From CAVXDY01 sp963760715 (lineage in GTDB: Bacteria > Actinomycetota > Thermoleophilia > Miltoncostaeales > Miltoncostaeaceae): a stretch of 64,000 bases of DNA. Positions 53,313-61,467 of this stretch are shown piece after piece. Each line of letters opens with the position of its first letter. Positions within the stretch are counted from its first letter, which is position 1. The DNA is taken from positions 620,001 through 684,000 of the forward strand of contig CAVXDY010000003.1 of assembly GCA_963760715.1 (NCBI GenBank), read 5' to 3'. A program made the position numbers and the translations under genes. The notes under the pieces are model-generated. The model did no database searches. It was not told the origin of the DNA and worked only from the letters and a program-made list of their open reading frames with translations.

Positions 53313-54146
53313 GTGGCGACCACCGCTCCCGGCGTCCCCCTTCTCCGCGCACGGCGGAGGAGGGGCCGCCTGGGAACCGGCCTTGGCGTCGGGGTGGTGG
53401 TCGCCTACCTGAGCATCTTCGTCCTCCTGCCGATGGCCGCGGTGGCGTGGCGCTCGCTGGACGACGGCACGTCCTCGTTCTGGGCGGCCGTGACCACCGA
53501 TCAGGCCCGCGCCGCGCTCACCCTGAGCCTGGTGCTGAGCGCGATCGTGACGGCGATCAACGTCGTCACCGGTACGGCCATCGCCTGGACGCTCACGCGC
53601 GACCGCTTCCTCGGGCGCAGCGTCGTCAACGCCCTCATCGACCTCCCCTTCGCCCTCCCCACGATCGTGGCGGGCCTCACGCTGCTCGTGCTCTACGGGC
53701 CCGGCAGCCCGCTGGGCGTGGACGTCGCCTACACGCGCTACGCGATCGCGCTGGCGCTGGCGTTCGTGACGCTGCCATTCGTCGTCCGGGCGGTCCAGCC
53801 GCTGCTGGAGAGCCTGGACCGGGAGATGGAGGAGCTCGCGGCATCCCTGGGCGCGGGCCGCTGGACGATCTTCCGGCGGATCATCCTCCCGAACCTGGCC
53901 CCCGGCATCATCGCCGGAGCGGGCCTGGGCTTCGCCAAGGCGATGGGCGAGTTCGGCTCCGTGGTGCTGATCTCGGGGAACATCCCGTTCAAGACGGAGA
54001 CCGCCTCGGTCCACGTCTTCGGCCTCATCGAGAGCGACCAGCCGGGCTCGGCGGCCGCGGTGTCGGTGGTGCTGCTCGGGCTCTCGCTCGCGGTGCTCCT
54101 GATCTTCGCCCTCGTCGAGCGGCGGGTGGCGCGCCATCAGCGCTAG
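53313..54146 (+). CDS. cysT: Sulfate ABC transporter permease CysT
   Basis: This is a 277-residue inner-membrane permease. Six hydrophobic segments are visible. The coupling motif EELAASLGAGRWTIFRRIILPNLAPGI (EAA loop) contacts the ATPase. LIDLPFALPTIVAGLTLLVLYGP and AKAMGEFGSVVLISGNIPFKTE are CysT/CysU signatures. The start is GTG 53313. Its stop region overlaps the probable cysW start. Confidence 0.95.
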   Translation: MATTAPGVPLLRARRRRGRLGTGLGVGVVVAYLSIFVLLPMAAVAWRSLDDGTSSFWAAVTTDQARAALTLSLVLSAIVTAINVVTGTAIAWTLTRDRFLGRSVVNALIDLPFALPTIVAGLTLLVLYGPGSPLGVDVAYTRYAIALALAFVTLPFVVRAVQPLLESLDREMEELAASLGAGRWTIFRRIILPNLAPGIIAGAGLGFAKAMGEFGSVVLISGNIPFKTETASVHVFGLIESDQPGSAAAVSVVLLGLSLAVLLIFALVERRVARHQR

Positions 54147-54207
54147 GGCGCCGGCCCGCGCCGGCAGGATCGGCCTGCGCACGGCGTCCCTCGGCTACCT
54201 CGGCCTC

Positions 54208-54969
54208 GTGCTGGCGGGGCCCGTGGCCATCGTCTTCTGGCGCGCCTTCGAGGGCGGCTTCGACGCGTTCTGGGAGGCGATCTCGAGCCCGGCGGCCGTC
54301 CACGCGCTCTGGCTGACCACGCAGATCACGCTCATCGTCGTCCCGGCCAACACGATCTTCGGGATCATCGCCGCCCTCGTCATCGTGCGGCGCCGGGTAC
54401 CCGGCAAGACCATGCTGATGGCGTTCATCGACCTCCCCCTCGCCCTCTCGCCGGTGGTGATCGGGCTCTCGATCGTGCTGGTCTGGGGGTTCCGGGGATG
54501 GTTCGGCGGCTGGCTCGCCGATCACGGCATCCGGGTCATCTTCGCGATGCCGGGCATGGTCCTGGCGACCATCGTGGTGTGCCTGCCCTTCGTCGTCCGC
54601 GAGGTCGTCCCGGTGCTGCGCGAGATCGGCGCCGAGCAGGAGGAGGTCGCGATGACCCTCGGGGCCTCGCCCCTCCAGACCTTCTGGCGCATCACCCTTC
54701 CCGGCATCCGCTGGGGGGTCGCCTACGGCGTGGTGCTCACGACGGCCCGGGCGCTCGGCGAGTACGGCGCCGTCGCGGTCGTGTCGGGGCGGATCCAGGG
54801 CACCACGCAGACGCTCACGCTCTTCGTCAACGAGCGCCATACGGCGTTCGATCAGGCCGGCGCCTACGGGGCGGCCGTCGTGCTCGCCGTCCTCTCGCTG
54901 ATGACGGTCCTGGCCCTGACGCTCATCCGGCCCCGCGAGGAGTCCGAGCAGCACATCGACCAGAGCTGA
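54208..54969 (+). CDS. cysW: Sulfate ABC transporter permease CysW
   Basis: This is the second permease. EAA loop: EEVAMTLGASPLQTFWRITLPGIRWG; family motifs DLPLALSPVVIGLS and ARALGEYGAVAVVSGRIQG. The first standard start, GTG 54208, falls inside TM1. In-frame codons upstream (RTASLGYLGLVLAGPVAIVFW) complete TM1 and reach ATC AGC GCT at 54136, overlapping the cysT end where ATGAGCGCTAG would be expected. The true start may therefore be an unusual ATC, or one base is wrong. No ATPase gene (cysA) follows; the next gene is on the other strand. Confidence 0.92.
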   Translation: MLAGPVAIVFWRAFEGGFDAFWEAISSPAAVHALWLTTQITLIVVPANTIFGIIAALVIVRRRVPGKTMLMAFIDLPLALSPVVIGLSIVLVWGFRGWFGGWLADHGIRVIFAMPGMVLATIVVCLPFVVREVVPVLREIGAEQEEVAMTLGASPLQTFWRITLPGIRWGVAYGVVLTTARALGEYGAVAVVSGRIQGTTQTLTLFVNERHTAFDQAGAYGAAVVLAVLSLMTVLALTLIRPREESEQHIDQS

Positions 54970-54981
54970 CCGGCCCGGCGC

Positions 54982-55482
54982 TCAGGCCCCGAAGGTCCAG
55001 CGCGTGGGCGAGCCGGTGAAGTCGTCGTGCAGCAGGCCGAAGGCGCGCCCGGGGCGCACGGCGATGGTGGCGTTCACGTCCGGGTCGAGGAACTCGACGG
55101 TGTAGGACGGGCCGTACTTGGCGTTGCCGGCCTCCACGAACCGGGCGATCGCCGCCGGGTCGCGGGTGACCTCGGCGACGCCGTCCACGATGACCGGGTT
55201 CTCGGCGTCGTCCGTCGTCACCGCGCACCGTGGGTCGGCGGCCAGGTTGCGCGCCTTGACGGACCGGCCCCCGCACGAGAACCACAGCCGGCCGTCGTGC
55301 CAGACGCCCCAGACCGGGGACGCGTGCGGCCGGCCGTCGCGCCGGACCGTGGACACCCAGTAGTAGCGGGAGCCGGCGAGGCGCTCCTCCGCCCACGACC
55401 ACGGCAGCAGCCCGGTGCCCTCGCCGGCCCCGAGCACGCCGTAGCCCGGCATCGACGGCCGGTCGGCCCGCGGCTCGCTCAC
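54982..55482 (-). CDS. Pyridoxamine 5'-phosphate oxidase family protein
   Basis: This is a 166-residue split-barrel flavoprotein, probably binding FMN or F420. YYWVSTVRRDGRPHASPVWGVWHDGRLWFSCG is the typical first half, followed by KARNLAADPRCAVTTDDAENPVIVDG. Actinobacterial members reduce diverse substrates; none is indicated here. GTG 55482 overlaps the meaB stop (GTGA). Confidence 0.88.
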   Translation of the reverse strand: MSEPRADRPSMPGYGVLGAGEGTGLLPWSWAEERLAGSRYYWVSTVRRDGRPHASPVWGVWHDGRLWFSCGGRSVKARNLAADPRCAVTTDDAENPVIVDGVAEVTRDPAAIARFVEAGNAKYGPSYTVEFLDPDVNATIAVRPGRAFGLLHDDFTGSPTRWTFGA

Positions 55483-56439
55483 GGCGCGGCGTCCGGCGGC
55501 AGGCCGGCCCGCTCGAGCACCCGGTCGACGGCGCCGGCGGGGTCCACGCGGCGGGCCATCACCTCGTCGATCAGCCCGTCCAGGAACGCCGCGTCGGCCG
55601 CGGTCTCCACCCGCCGCGCGAGGCGGTCGGACGCCAGCGCGTGAAGTTGGCGCGCGAGGCCGTCGCGCCGCCTGAGCTCGAGCCGGCCCTCCTCGCCCAG
55701 GAAGGCCCGGTGCCGCTCGACCGCGTCCCAGAGGTCGTCAACGCCCCGGTCATCCAGCGCCGAGACGCGCACGATCGGGGGCTCCCACGGACCGGCCGGC
55801 ACGAGCGAGAGGGCGTTGGACAGATCGGCGACCAGGGCGTCCGCGCCGGCGCGGTCCTCCTTGGTGACGGCCAGCACGTCGGGGATCTCCATCAGGCCGG
55901 CCTTGATCGCCTGCACGCCGTCGCCGCTGCCCGGCATCAGCGCCAGGACCACCGTCTCGGTGAGGGACTGCACCTCGACCTCGTTCTGCCCCGAGCCCAC
56001 GGTCTCCACCAGCACGACGTCGAAGCCCCCGGCGTCGAGCACCAGCACGGCGTCGGCGGTGGCCTCGGCGAGGCCCCCGTGGTGACCGCGGCTGGCCATG
56101 GAGCGGATGAAGACCCCGGGGTCCGTGAAGTGGTGGACCAGGCGGATGCGGTCGCCCAGCACGGCCCCCCGGGTGAAGGGGCTGGTCGGGTCAACGGTCA
56201 CCACCGCCACCCGCTCGCCGCGAGCGCGCAGCAGCCGCACCAGGGCGCCGATGAGCGTGCTCTTGCCCACCCCGGGCGCCCCCGTGATTCCGACGCGCCA
56301 GGCGCGGCCGGTCGAACGGGTGGAGTTCGGCCGCGAGGCGCCGGCCCTCGGACCCCAGGCGCTCCACCAGGCTGATCGCGCGTCCCAGCGGGCGGCGCTC
56401 GCCGGCCAGCACCCCGGCCACCAGCTCGTCGTGCGTCAT
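55479..56439 (-). CDS. meaB: MeaB/ArgK GTPase, frame-disrupted in this sequence
   Basis: MeaB is the G-protein chaperone of methylmalonyl-CoA mutase. From ATG 56439 the frame reads MTHDELVAGVLAGERRPLGRAISLVE through LAAELHPFDRP. One extra base (CC at 56301-56302) then breaks it; deleting it gives WRVGITGAPGVGKSTLIGALV (P-loop) and the normal remainder: TVDPTSPFTRGAVLGDR, VETVGSGQNEVEV, LAVTKEDRAGADA. The length of 961 bases is one more than a multiple of three. The ATG overlaps the hisC stop. The B12-binding mutase subunit is encoded about 6 kb away. Confidence 0.9.
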
Positions 56440-57563
56440 CCGGCCTCCCCCAGCGCCTCCGCGGCCGCGGCCAGCAGGCGCGCGTTCTCCTGCGGCCATC
56501 CCACGGTGATCCGCAGGGCGCTCGGCGCTCCGAAGGCGCGGGCCGGGCGGACGATGACGCCGCGGGCGAGGAGGGCCGCGTTGACGGCCTGCGCGCGCTC
56601 CGGCGACCCCAGGTCCACCAGCACGAAGTTGGCCGTGCTGGGCATCGGGTCCAGGCCCAGGGCCCGGAGGCCCGCCGCCATCAGCCCGCGCTCGGAGGCG
56701 TTCAGCGAGATCCGCTCGGGCAGGTGGGCGTCGGCGTCGGCGAGGCTGGCCAGGGCCGCCGCCTGCGCCGGCCCGGTGACGTCGAACACCGGGCGCACCA
56801 CGCCGATCGCCCGCACCAGCGCCGAGGGTCCCATCAGGTAGCCCACCCGCAGTCCGGCCAGCCCGTAGGCCTTGCTGAAGGTGCGCATCGCCGCCATCGG
56901 GCGGCCCTCGGCGACCAGCGCGGCGGCGTCGTGGGAGCCGGGCGGCAGGAACTCGAAGTAGGCCTCGTCGACCACGGGGAGCACGTGCGGGGGCAGGGCG
57001 TCGAGGAACCGGACGAGGTCGGCCGCCCCGACGGCGGCGCCGGTGGGGTTGTTGGGGCTCACCACGACCACGAGCTTGGTGCGCGGGGTCACCTCGGCCA
57101 ACAGCGCGTCGAGGTCGTAGGAGCCGTCCGGCGCGAGGGCGGCCAGCCGGGCGGTCGCCCCCTGGATCTGGGCGCCCTGGCGCCACGAGAGGAACGAGGG
57201 CCAGGCCATGGCGATCTCGTCCCCGGGCTCCAGCATGGCGAGGCACATGAGCCGGATGAGCCCGTCCAGGCCGGCGCCGGGGAGCACCTGGGCCGGGTCC
57301 AGGCCGAGCCGCTCCGCGAGCGCGTCCCGCAGCGCCCAGGCCCCGGCGTCGGGGTAGAGGCGCACCTCGGAGGCGGCCGCGTTCATCGCGGCAATGGCCC
57401 CCGGCATCGGCGGGAAGGGCCCCTCGTTCGAGGCGAGCTTGATGACCGAGTCGAGGCCCATCTCGCGGCGGACGTCGTCGATGGGGCGGCCGGGCTCGTA
57501 GGCGTCAACGCCCGCGAGGGCCGGCCGCAGGAGGGCGGGCGGGAGCGGCGGGTCGGTGCTCAC
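56436..57563 (-). CDS. hisC: Histidinol-phosphate aminotransferase
   Basis: This is a 375-residue class II-type PLP aminotransferase. KLASNEGPFPPMPGAIAAM, LYPDAGAWALRDALAERLG, VVVVSPNNPTGAAVG, DEAYFEF and the PLP-Lys motif RTFSKAYGLAGLRVGYLMG follow the HisC order. Phenylalanine or tyrosine aminotransferase activity is an alternative, since HisC paralogues overlap in substrates and no other his gene is nearby. GTG 57563 has TAGAGT eight bases upstream. Confidence 0.9.
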   Translation of the reverse strand: MSTDPPLPPALLRPALAGVDAYEPGRPIDDVRREMGLDSVIKLASNEGPFPPMPGAIAAMNAAASEVRLYPDAGAWALRDALAERLGLDPAQVLPGAGLDGLIRLMCLAMLEPGDEIAMAWPSFLSWRQGAQIQGATARLAALAPDGSYDLDALLAEVTPRTKLVVVVSPNNPTGAAVGAADLVRFLDALPPHVLPVVDEAYFEFLPPGSHDAAALVAEGRPMAAMRTFSKAYGLAGLRVGYLMGPSALVRAIGVVRPVFDVTGPAQAAALASLADADAHLPERISLNASERGLMAAGLRALGLDPMPSTANFVLVDLGSPERAQAVNAALLARGVIVRPARAFGAPSALRITVGWPQENARLLAAAAEALGEAG

Positions 57564-57630
57564 GGGCGGCGACTCTACCCGGCCCCTGCGACTAGGGTCG
57601 CTCCCGTCCCCCACCCGGAGGTGTGCTCCC

Positions 57631-58095
57631 GTGATGATCACCGAGCGCAGCAAGAGCGTCATCCCCTTCCGCCCCGCCGACGCCGCGCGCGTGGGCGAGG
57701 GCTGCTTCTACCTCGACACCATCGTCTGGCTCAACGGGGACGCCATCGAGATGGGAGATCGCGTGGGTTTCAACTACGGCTGCTACGTGAATGGCTTCGG
57801 CGGGCTGGTGGTCGGCGACCGGTCGATTTTCGGCCCCTATACGATGATCCACACCGCGAACCACGAGACGGATCTCGATGCACCGATCCCCGATCAGGGC
57901 TGGACGCGCCGCCCGGTCACCGTGGGAGCGGACTGCTGGATCGGGATGGGCGTGTGCATCCTGCCGGGAGTGACGATCGGCGAGGGGTGCATCATCGGCG
58001 CCGGCGCCGTGGTGACCAAGGACCTCCCGGACTACTCCCTCGCCGTGGGGAACCCCGCCCGCGCGCTGCGCGACCGGCGCGAGCCCCGCGCGTGA
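57631..58095 (+). CDS. Left-handed beta-helix acyltransferase
   Basis: This 154-residue protein has hexapeptide repeats (DAIEMGDRVGFNYGCYVNG, GGLVVGDRSIFGPY, VTVGADCWIGMGVCILPGVTIGEGCIIGAGAVVTKDL in parts). The catalytic His is likely in MIHTANHETD. It resembles maltose/galactoside or Wbb-type O-acetyltransferases. GTG 57631 with GGAGG nine bases upstream is preferred over ATG 57634. The glycosyltransferase overlapping its stop suggests acylation of the same glycan (inference). A -10-like TAGGGT lies at 57593-57598. Confidence 0.9.
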   Translation: MMITERSKSVIPFRPADAARVGEGCFYLDTIVWLNGDAIEMGDRVGFNYGCYVNGFGGLVVGDRSIFGPYTMIHTANHETDLDAPIPDQGWTRRPVTVGADCWIGMGVCILPGVTIGEGCIIGAGAVVTKDLPDYSLAVGNPARALRDRREPRA

Positions 58096-59183
58096 AGGTC
58101 CTCTTCCTCCAGCGCCAGCCCTGCATCCGCGCGATGAAGTACGCCATCGGGCTGCGCGCCCGCGTGCCGGGCGTGCGGCTGGGATTCGCGTACCAGGGCC
58201 GCACCCTCACGTCGTGGTACGGCGCCGGGGACGAGCTGTTCGAGCGCTGGTGGCGCCTCCCGGCGAGCGACCCGCGCGAGGCGCTCGCGGCGGCGCTCGC
58301 CGAGTTCCGCCCCGACGTCGTCCACAGCCACAACCTGCCCGACGTCCTCACCGTGCTCGCCCTGGACGTTGCCGACGGGCGCGTGCCCGTGATCCACGAC
58401 GTCCACGACATGCAGAGCCTGCGCTCCACGCCCTACGAGGACGGGTTCGACGATCCCGAGGATCAGGACGCGCTGGAGCGCGAGGCCGTGGAGGGCTGCG
58501 CCGGGCTGATCGCCGTCTCCGAGGAGATGCGCGAGGAGCTCACGGCGCGGTACACGCTCCCGCCGCACACGCTGCTGTTCGCCAACTACGCGCTGTCCCG
58601 CGACATCGCCCAGTCGACCGCGCCCCGGCCGAGCCGCGGGGGGCCGCTGCGGGTCGTCTACCAGGGGAGCCTGTCGGCCAACGGGAGCCACTACGACCTG
58701 CGCGACCAGTTCCGCGCCATCGGCGATGCCGGGCTGCGTCTGGACGTCTATCCCAACCGCGACGCGCCCGCCTACCGGGAGCTGGCCCGGACCGTGCCGG
58801 GGATGCGGCTGATGCGCTCGCTGGCGCCGGTCGATCTGATGCGCGCGCTGCCGGCCCACGACGTGGGCTGGGCCGCATTCAACCCGCTGCGGAACGCGGC
58901 GCACATGGACACGGCCCTGCCCAACAAGGCCTACGAGTACCTGGCATCCGGCCTGCCGATCGCGGCCGGCCCCCACGGCGCGCTGCGGCGCCTGGTGCGC
59001 GAGCACGGGGTGGGCGTGGCCATCGACCACGCCGGCGAGCTCGAGGCGCGCCTGGAGGATGAGGGCCTCGACCGGTTGCGCGAGCGGGTGCGCGAGCGGC
59101 GGCGCCTGTTCACCGTCGAGGGGCACATCGGGTCGCTGGCCGAGCTGTACGCGGAGGTGGCGGCGGCGGCGGTCCCCGTCTGA
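58092..59183 (+). CDS. Glycosyltransferase, GT4-like
   Basis: This 363-residue protein has the GT-B pattern. The N-terminal domain contains FRPDVVHSHNLPDVLTVLAL and VPVIHDVHDMQS. The C-terminal domain has RVVYQGSLSANGSHYDLR, then LRLDVYPNR, LPAHDVGWAAFNPLRN and the donor-site ALPNKAYEYLASGLPIAAG. Donor and acceptor are unknown. GTG 58092 overlaps the acyltransferase stop (GTGA). It is probably part of a surface glycan or glycolipid pathway. Confidence 0.9.
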   Translation: MKVLFLQRQPCIRAMKYAIGLRARVPGVRLGFAYQGRTLTSWYGAGDELFERWWRLPASDPREALAAALAEFRPDVVHSHNLPDVLTVLALDVADGRVPVIHDVHDMQSLRSTPYEDGFDDPEDQDALEREAVEGCAGLIAVSEEMREELTARYTLPPHTLLFANYALSRDIAQSTAPRPSRGGPLRVVYQGSLSANGSHYDLRDQFRAIGDAGLRLDVYPNRDAPAYRELARTVPGMRLMRSLAPVDLMRALPAHDVGWAAFNPLRNAAHMDTALPNKAYEYLASGLPIAAGPHGALRRLVREHGVGVAIDHAGELEARLEDEGLDRLRERVRERRRLFTVEGHIGSLAELYAEVAAAAVPV

Positions 59184-59218
59184 CGCACCCGGCCCGGCGT
59201 GCCGCGCGGGCGGCGCTC

Positions 59219-59224
59219 TAGACT
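59219..59224 (+). promoter_or_regulatory. -10 element of a probably leaderless LON-domain gene
   Basis: TAGACT is followed by seven bases (CGTCGGA) and the GTG start at 59232. No Shine-Dalgarno sequence is present between them. Confidence 0.45.
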
Positions 59225-59231
59225 CGTCGGA

Positions 59232-59852
59232 GTGGACGATCTCGTCGATCTCGGGCTCTTCCCCCTCGACCTGGTGCTCCTTCCGGGCGAGCGGGTCCCG
59301 CTCCACCTGTTCGAGCCGCGCTACCGGCAGCTCTACGCGGACAGCGTCCTCGAGGACCGGCCGTTCGTGGTGGTCCAGACCGGCCTCACCGGCACGGCCG
59401 ACGTGGGGTGCGCGGCGCGGTTCGACGAGCTCGTGCGGCGGTTCGAGGACGGCCGCCTGAACGTGATCGTGGGGGGCCTGCGCCCGGTCGCCCTGGTCGA
59501 GGAGACCGAGGGGCGCCTCTACTTCTCGGCCCTGGTGCGCGATCTGGAGGACGAGCCCTCCGAGACGGACCCCGCCCTCGTCGCCGAGGTCCTCGACCGC
59601 TTCCGGGCCCTCGCCGGGCTCGCCGACGACGCGCCGCCGCCGGAGCCTCCCGAGGGCGTGGCCCTCTCCTACGCCGTCGCGGGGGCCTTCGAGCTGCCCC
59701 CCGGGCCCAAGCAGGAGCTGCTGGAGAGCCGCGACGAGAGCGTGCGCCTGCGGATGGTGGCCGACATCCTCTCCACGGCCGGCCGCGAGGCGCAGCACGC
59801 CCGGATGGCCGCGGAGCGCTCCAGCGGCAACGGGAAGGTCTCGACCCCGTGA
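59232..59852 (+). CDS. LON substrate-binding-domain protein
   Basis: This 206-residue protein has the N-terminal domain of Lon protease without the ATPase or protease parts. LGLFPLDLVLLPGERVPLHLFEPRYRQLYADS is the classic start, and LNVIVGGLRPVALVEETEGRLYFSALV the second strand set; a helical C-terminus follows. Such stand-alone proteins are common in actinobacteria and their role is unknown. It is coupled to the downstream folate-binding protein gene (GTGA overlap). Confidence 0.92.
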   Translation: MDDLVDLGLFPLDLVLLPGERVPLHLFEPRYRQLYADSVLEDRPFVVVQTGLTGTADVGCAARFDELVRRFEDGRLNVIVGGLRPVALVEETEGRLYFSALVRDLEDEPSETDPALVAEVLDRFRALAGLADDAPPPEPPEGVALSYAVAGAFELPPGPKQELLESRDESVRLRMVADILSTAGREAQHARMAAERSSGNGKVSTP

Positions 59853-60751
59853 GCGGCGCCCGGGCGCCCTCGCCCCCGGCCGAGGACTACGCGCGCCTGC
59901 GCCCCGGCGGGTCCGGCGCGGCCGTGCGCGGGCGGGCCGCGCTCATCTGGGTGGAGGGGCCCGACGCCGAGGGCTTCCTCCACGGCCTGCTGAGCAACGA
60001 CGTCGCCGGGCTCGCCCCGGGTGGGTCCTGCCGGGCCCTGCTGCTCGACGCCAAGGGCCACCTCCAGGCCGACCTGCGCGTGCGTCGCGACGGCCCGGAC
60101 GCCTTCACGGTCGTGGCGGCGCCGGAGGCCGCCGAGCAGGTCATGGGCCTGCTCGAGAAGTACCACTTCTCCGAGGAGCTGGACCTGATCGGCCCCGAGG
60201 AGGTGGAGCTGCTGACCGTGGCCGGCGCCCCCGAGGGCGCCGAGGAGCTGGCCGACCTGGCCCTGCCCGGCACGCTCCCGGGAACCCTCGACCTGGTGGT
60301 CGCCGACGCCGCCGCGGCCATCGCGCGGCTGGGCCTGCCGGAGGCGTCCGCCGAGGCCCGGGACATGGCGCGGGTGGCCGCCGGCCAGCCCCTGGTCGGC
60401 CGGGACACGGGCCCCACCACGCTCGTGCAGGAGGCGGGCCTCGAGGACGACGCCGTCTCCTTCGAGAAGGGCTGCTACCTGGGTCAGGAGACCGTGGCGC
60501 GGCTCCAGTTCCGGGGCCGGGCCAACCGCGTCCTGCGAGGGCTGCGGCTGCCGTCCCCCGCGCCCCCGCCCGGCGGCGCGGTGCGGTCGGGCGGGCGGGA
60601 GGTGGGCCGCCTGACCAGCGTCGCGACGACCCCCGACCTGGGGGTGATCGGCCTCGCGGTGCTGAGGCGCGAGGTGGAGCCGGGCGCCCCGGTGGAGGTG
60701 GACGGGGCCGGCGGGCCCGCCCGCGTCGTCGAGCTTCCCTTCGCCCCGTGA
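59849..60751 (+). CDS. YgfZ/GcvT-family folate-binding protein
   Basis: This 300-residue protein has the YgfZ signature KGCYLGQETVARLQFRG near residue 210. An N-terminal GcvT-like domain precedes it (ALIWVEGPDAEGFLHGLLSNDVAG, LLLDAKGHLQADLRV). YgfZ uses tetrahydrofolate and its Cys to support maturation or repair of some Fe-S enzymes. GTG 59849 overlaps the LON-domain stop. The C-terminal beta domain (LRGLRLPSPAPPPGG) is complete. Confidence 0.93.
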   Translation: MSGARAPSPPAEDYARLRPGGSGAAVRGRAALIWVEGPDAEGFLHGLLSNDVAGLAPGGSCRALLLDAKGHLQADLRVRRDGPDAFTVVAAPEAAEQVMGLLEKYHFSEELDLIGPEEVELLTVAGAPEGAEELADLALPGTLPGTLDLVVADAAAAIARLGLPEASAEARDMARVAAGQPLVGRDTGPTTLVQEAGLEDDAVSFEKGCYLGQETVARLQFRGRANRVLRGLRLPSPAPPPGGAVRSGGREVGRLTSVATTPDLGVIGLAVLRREVEPGAPVEVDGAGGPARVVELPFAP

Positions 60752-61023
60752 GCGACCCGGTCGCCTCGGCTCTGCTCGGGCCGGCCGGCGCCGCCGCGCT
60801 GGGCGAGGCGACCCGCACCCTGGCGGACGCCGGGATCGGCCCGGAGCCCGCCACGCTGCGGGTCGCCGGCTGGACCGAGATCGACTGGGCCTTCCGCTTC
60901 CAGCTCCCCGAGGACGGCCGCCAGGTGGTGGTGCACGTGCCCCACGACGGCGGCCCGCCGGTCATCCGCGAGGCCGGGCGCGGCCCGGATCCGCTCGCCC
61001 CAGGGAGCGTCCCGCCGCCCTGA
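60748..61023 (+). CDS. Small protein of unknown function
   Basis: This is a 91-residue protein translationally coupled to the YgfZ gene (GTG 60748 overlaps its stop). ALGEATRTLADAGIG suggests an N-terminal helix. TLRVAGWTEIDWAFRFQLPEDGRQVVVHVPHDG looks like beta strands, followed by a Pro/Gly-rich tail. No family is recognised. The overlap and the coding-like composition support a real gene. Confidence 0.6.
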   Translation: MSDPVASALLGPAGAAALGEATRTLADAGIGPEPATLRVAGWTEIDWAFRFQLPEDGRQVVVHVPHDGGPPVIREAGRGPDPLAPGSVPPP

Positions 61024-61097
61024 CCGGCGGGGCGTTCCGTCCGAGGGGCGTGGCACACTACGAACATGCGTTCTGTTCCTCACCCGGGGGGATTCCG

Positions 61098-61409
61098 ATG
61101 AACCGCCGCCCGTCCGGCGGGGGTCAGCTGATCCTGTTCCCGGGGGCGACCGTCGGCGCGTCCGCGCCCTCGCCGGGCCGGCGCCGGCGGCCTCGGCCGG
61201 CGAGCCGCAGCGCGCGGATGGCCGAGCGGCTCGACGCTCTGGCCGCGGCCGCGGAGCGCGAGGCCGCCGAGAGCCGGCGGGCGGGCGACTCCATCGGGGC
61301 GCGCGCCGCCCGGGACCGGGCGTCCGGCGCCCGCCGGGCGGCCGAGCTCCTGCGGGCGGGACCGACGGGGGTGGCCGAGGTCCTCGGCGGTCGCCACGAG
61401 GCCGCCTGA
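61098..61409 (+). CDS. Small basic, helical protein of unknown function
   Basis: This is a 103-residue protein starting at ATG 61098 with a run of G residues 6-12 bases upstream. The first 40 residues are Gly/Pro/Arg-rich (NRRPSGGGQLILFPG). The rest is an Ala/Arg/Glu-rich helix with coiled-coil-like spacing (MAERLDALAAAAEREAAESRR). No family is recognised. A nucleic-acid-associated role is possible from the charge pattern only. Confidence 0.55.
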   Translation: MNRRPSGGGQLILFPGATVGASAPSPGRRRRPRPASRSARMAERLDALAAAAEREAAESRRAGDSIGARAARDRASGARRAAELLRAGPTGVAEVLGGRHEAA

Positions 61410-61455
61410 GGGTTCTTCCGAGGCGGGCGGACTTCACGCCGGCGGTTCCAGGACA

Positions 61456-61461
61456 TAGCGT
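61456..61461 (+). promoter_or_regulatory. -10 element of a probably leaderless methyltransferase gene
   Basis: TAGCGT is followed by TGGTGT and the GTG start at 61468, exactly six bases apart, with no ribosome binding site. This matches the leaderless layout seen before upp, M20, MFS and vapB. Confidence 0.45.
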
Positions 61462-61467
61462 TGGTGT

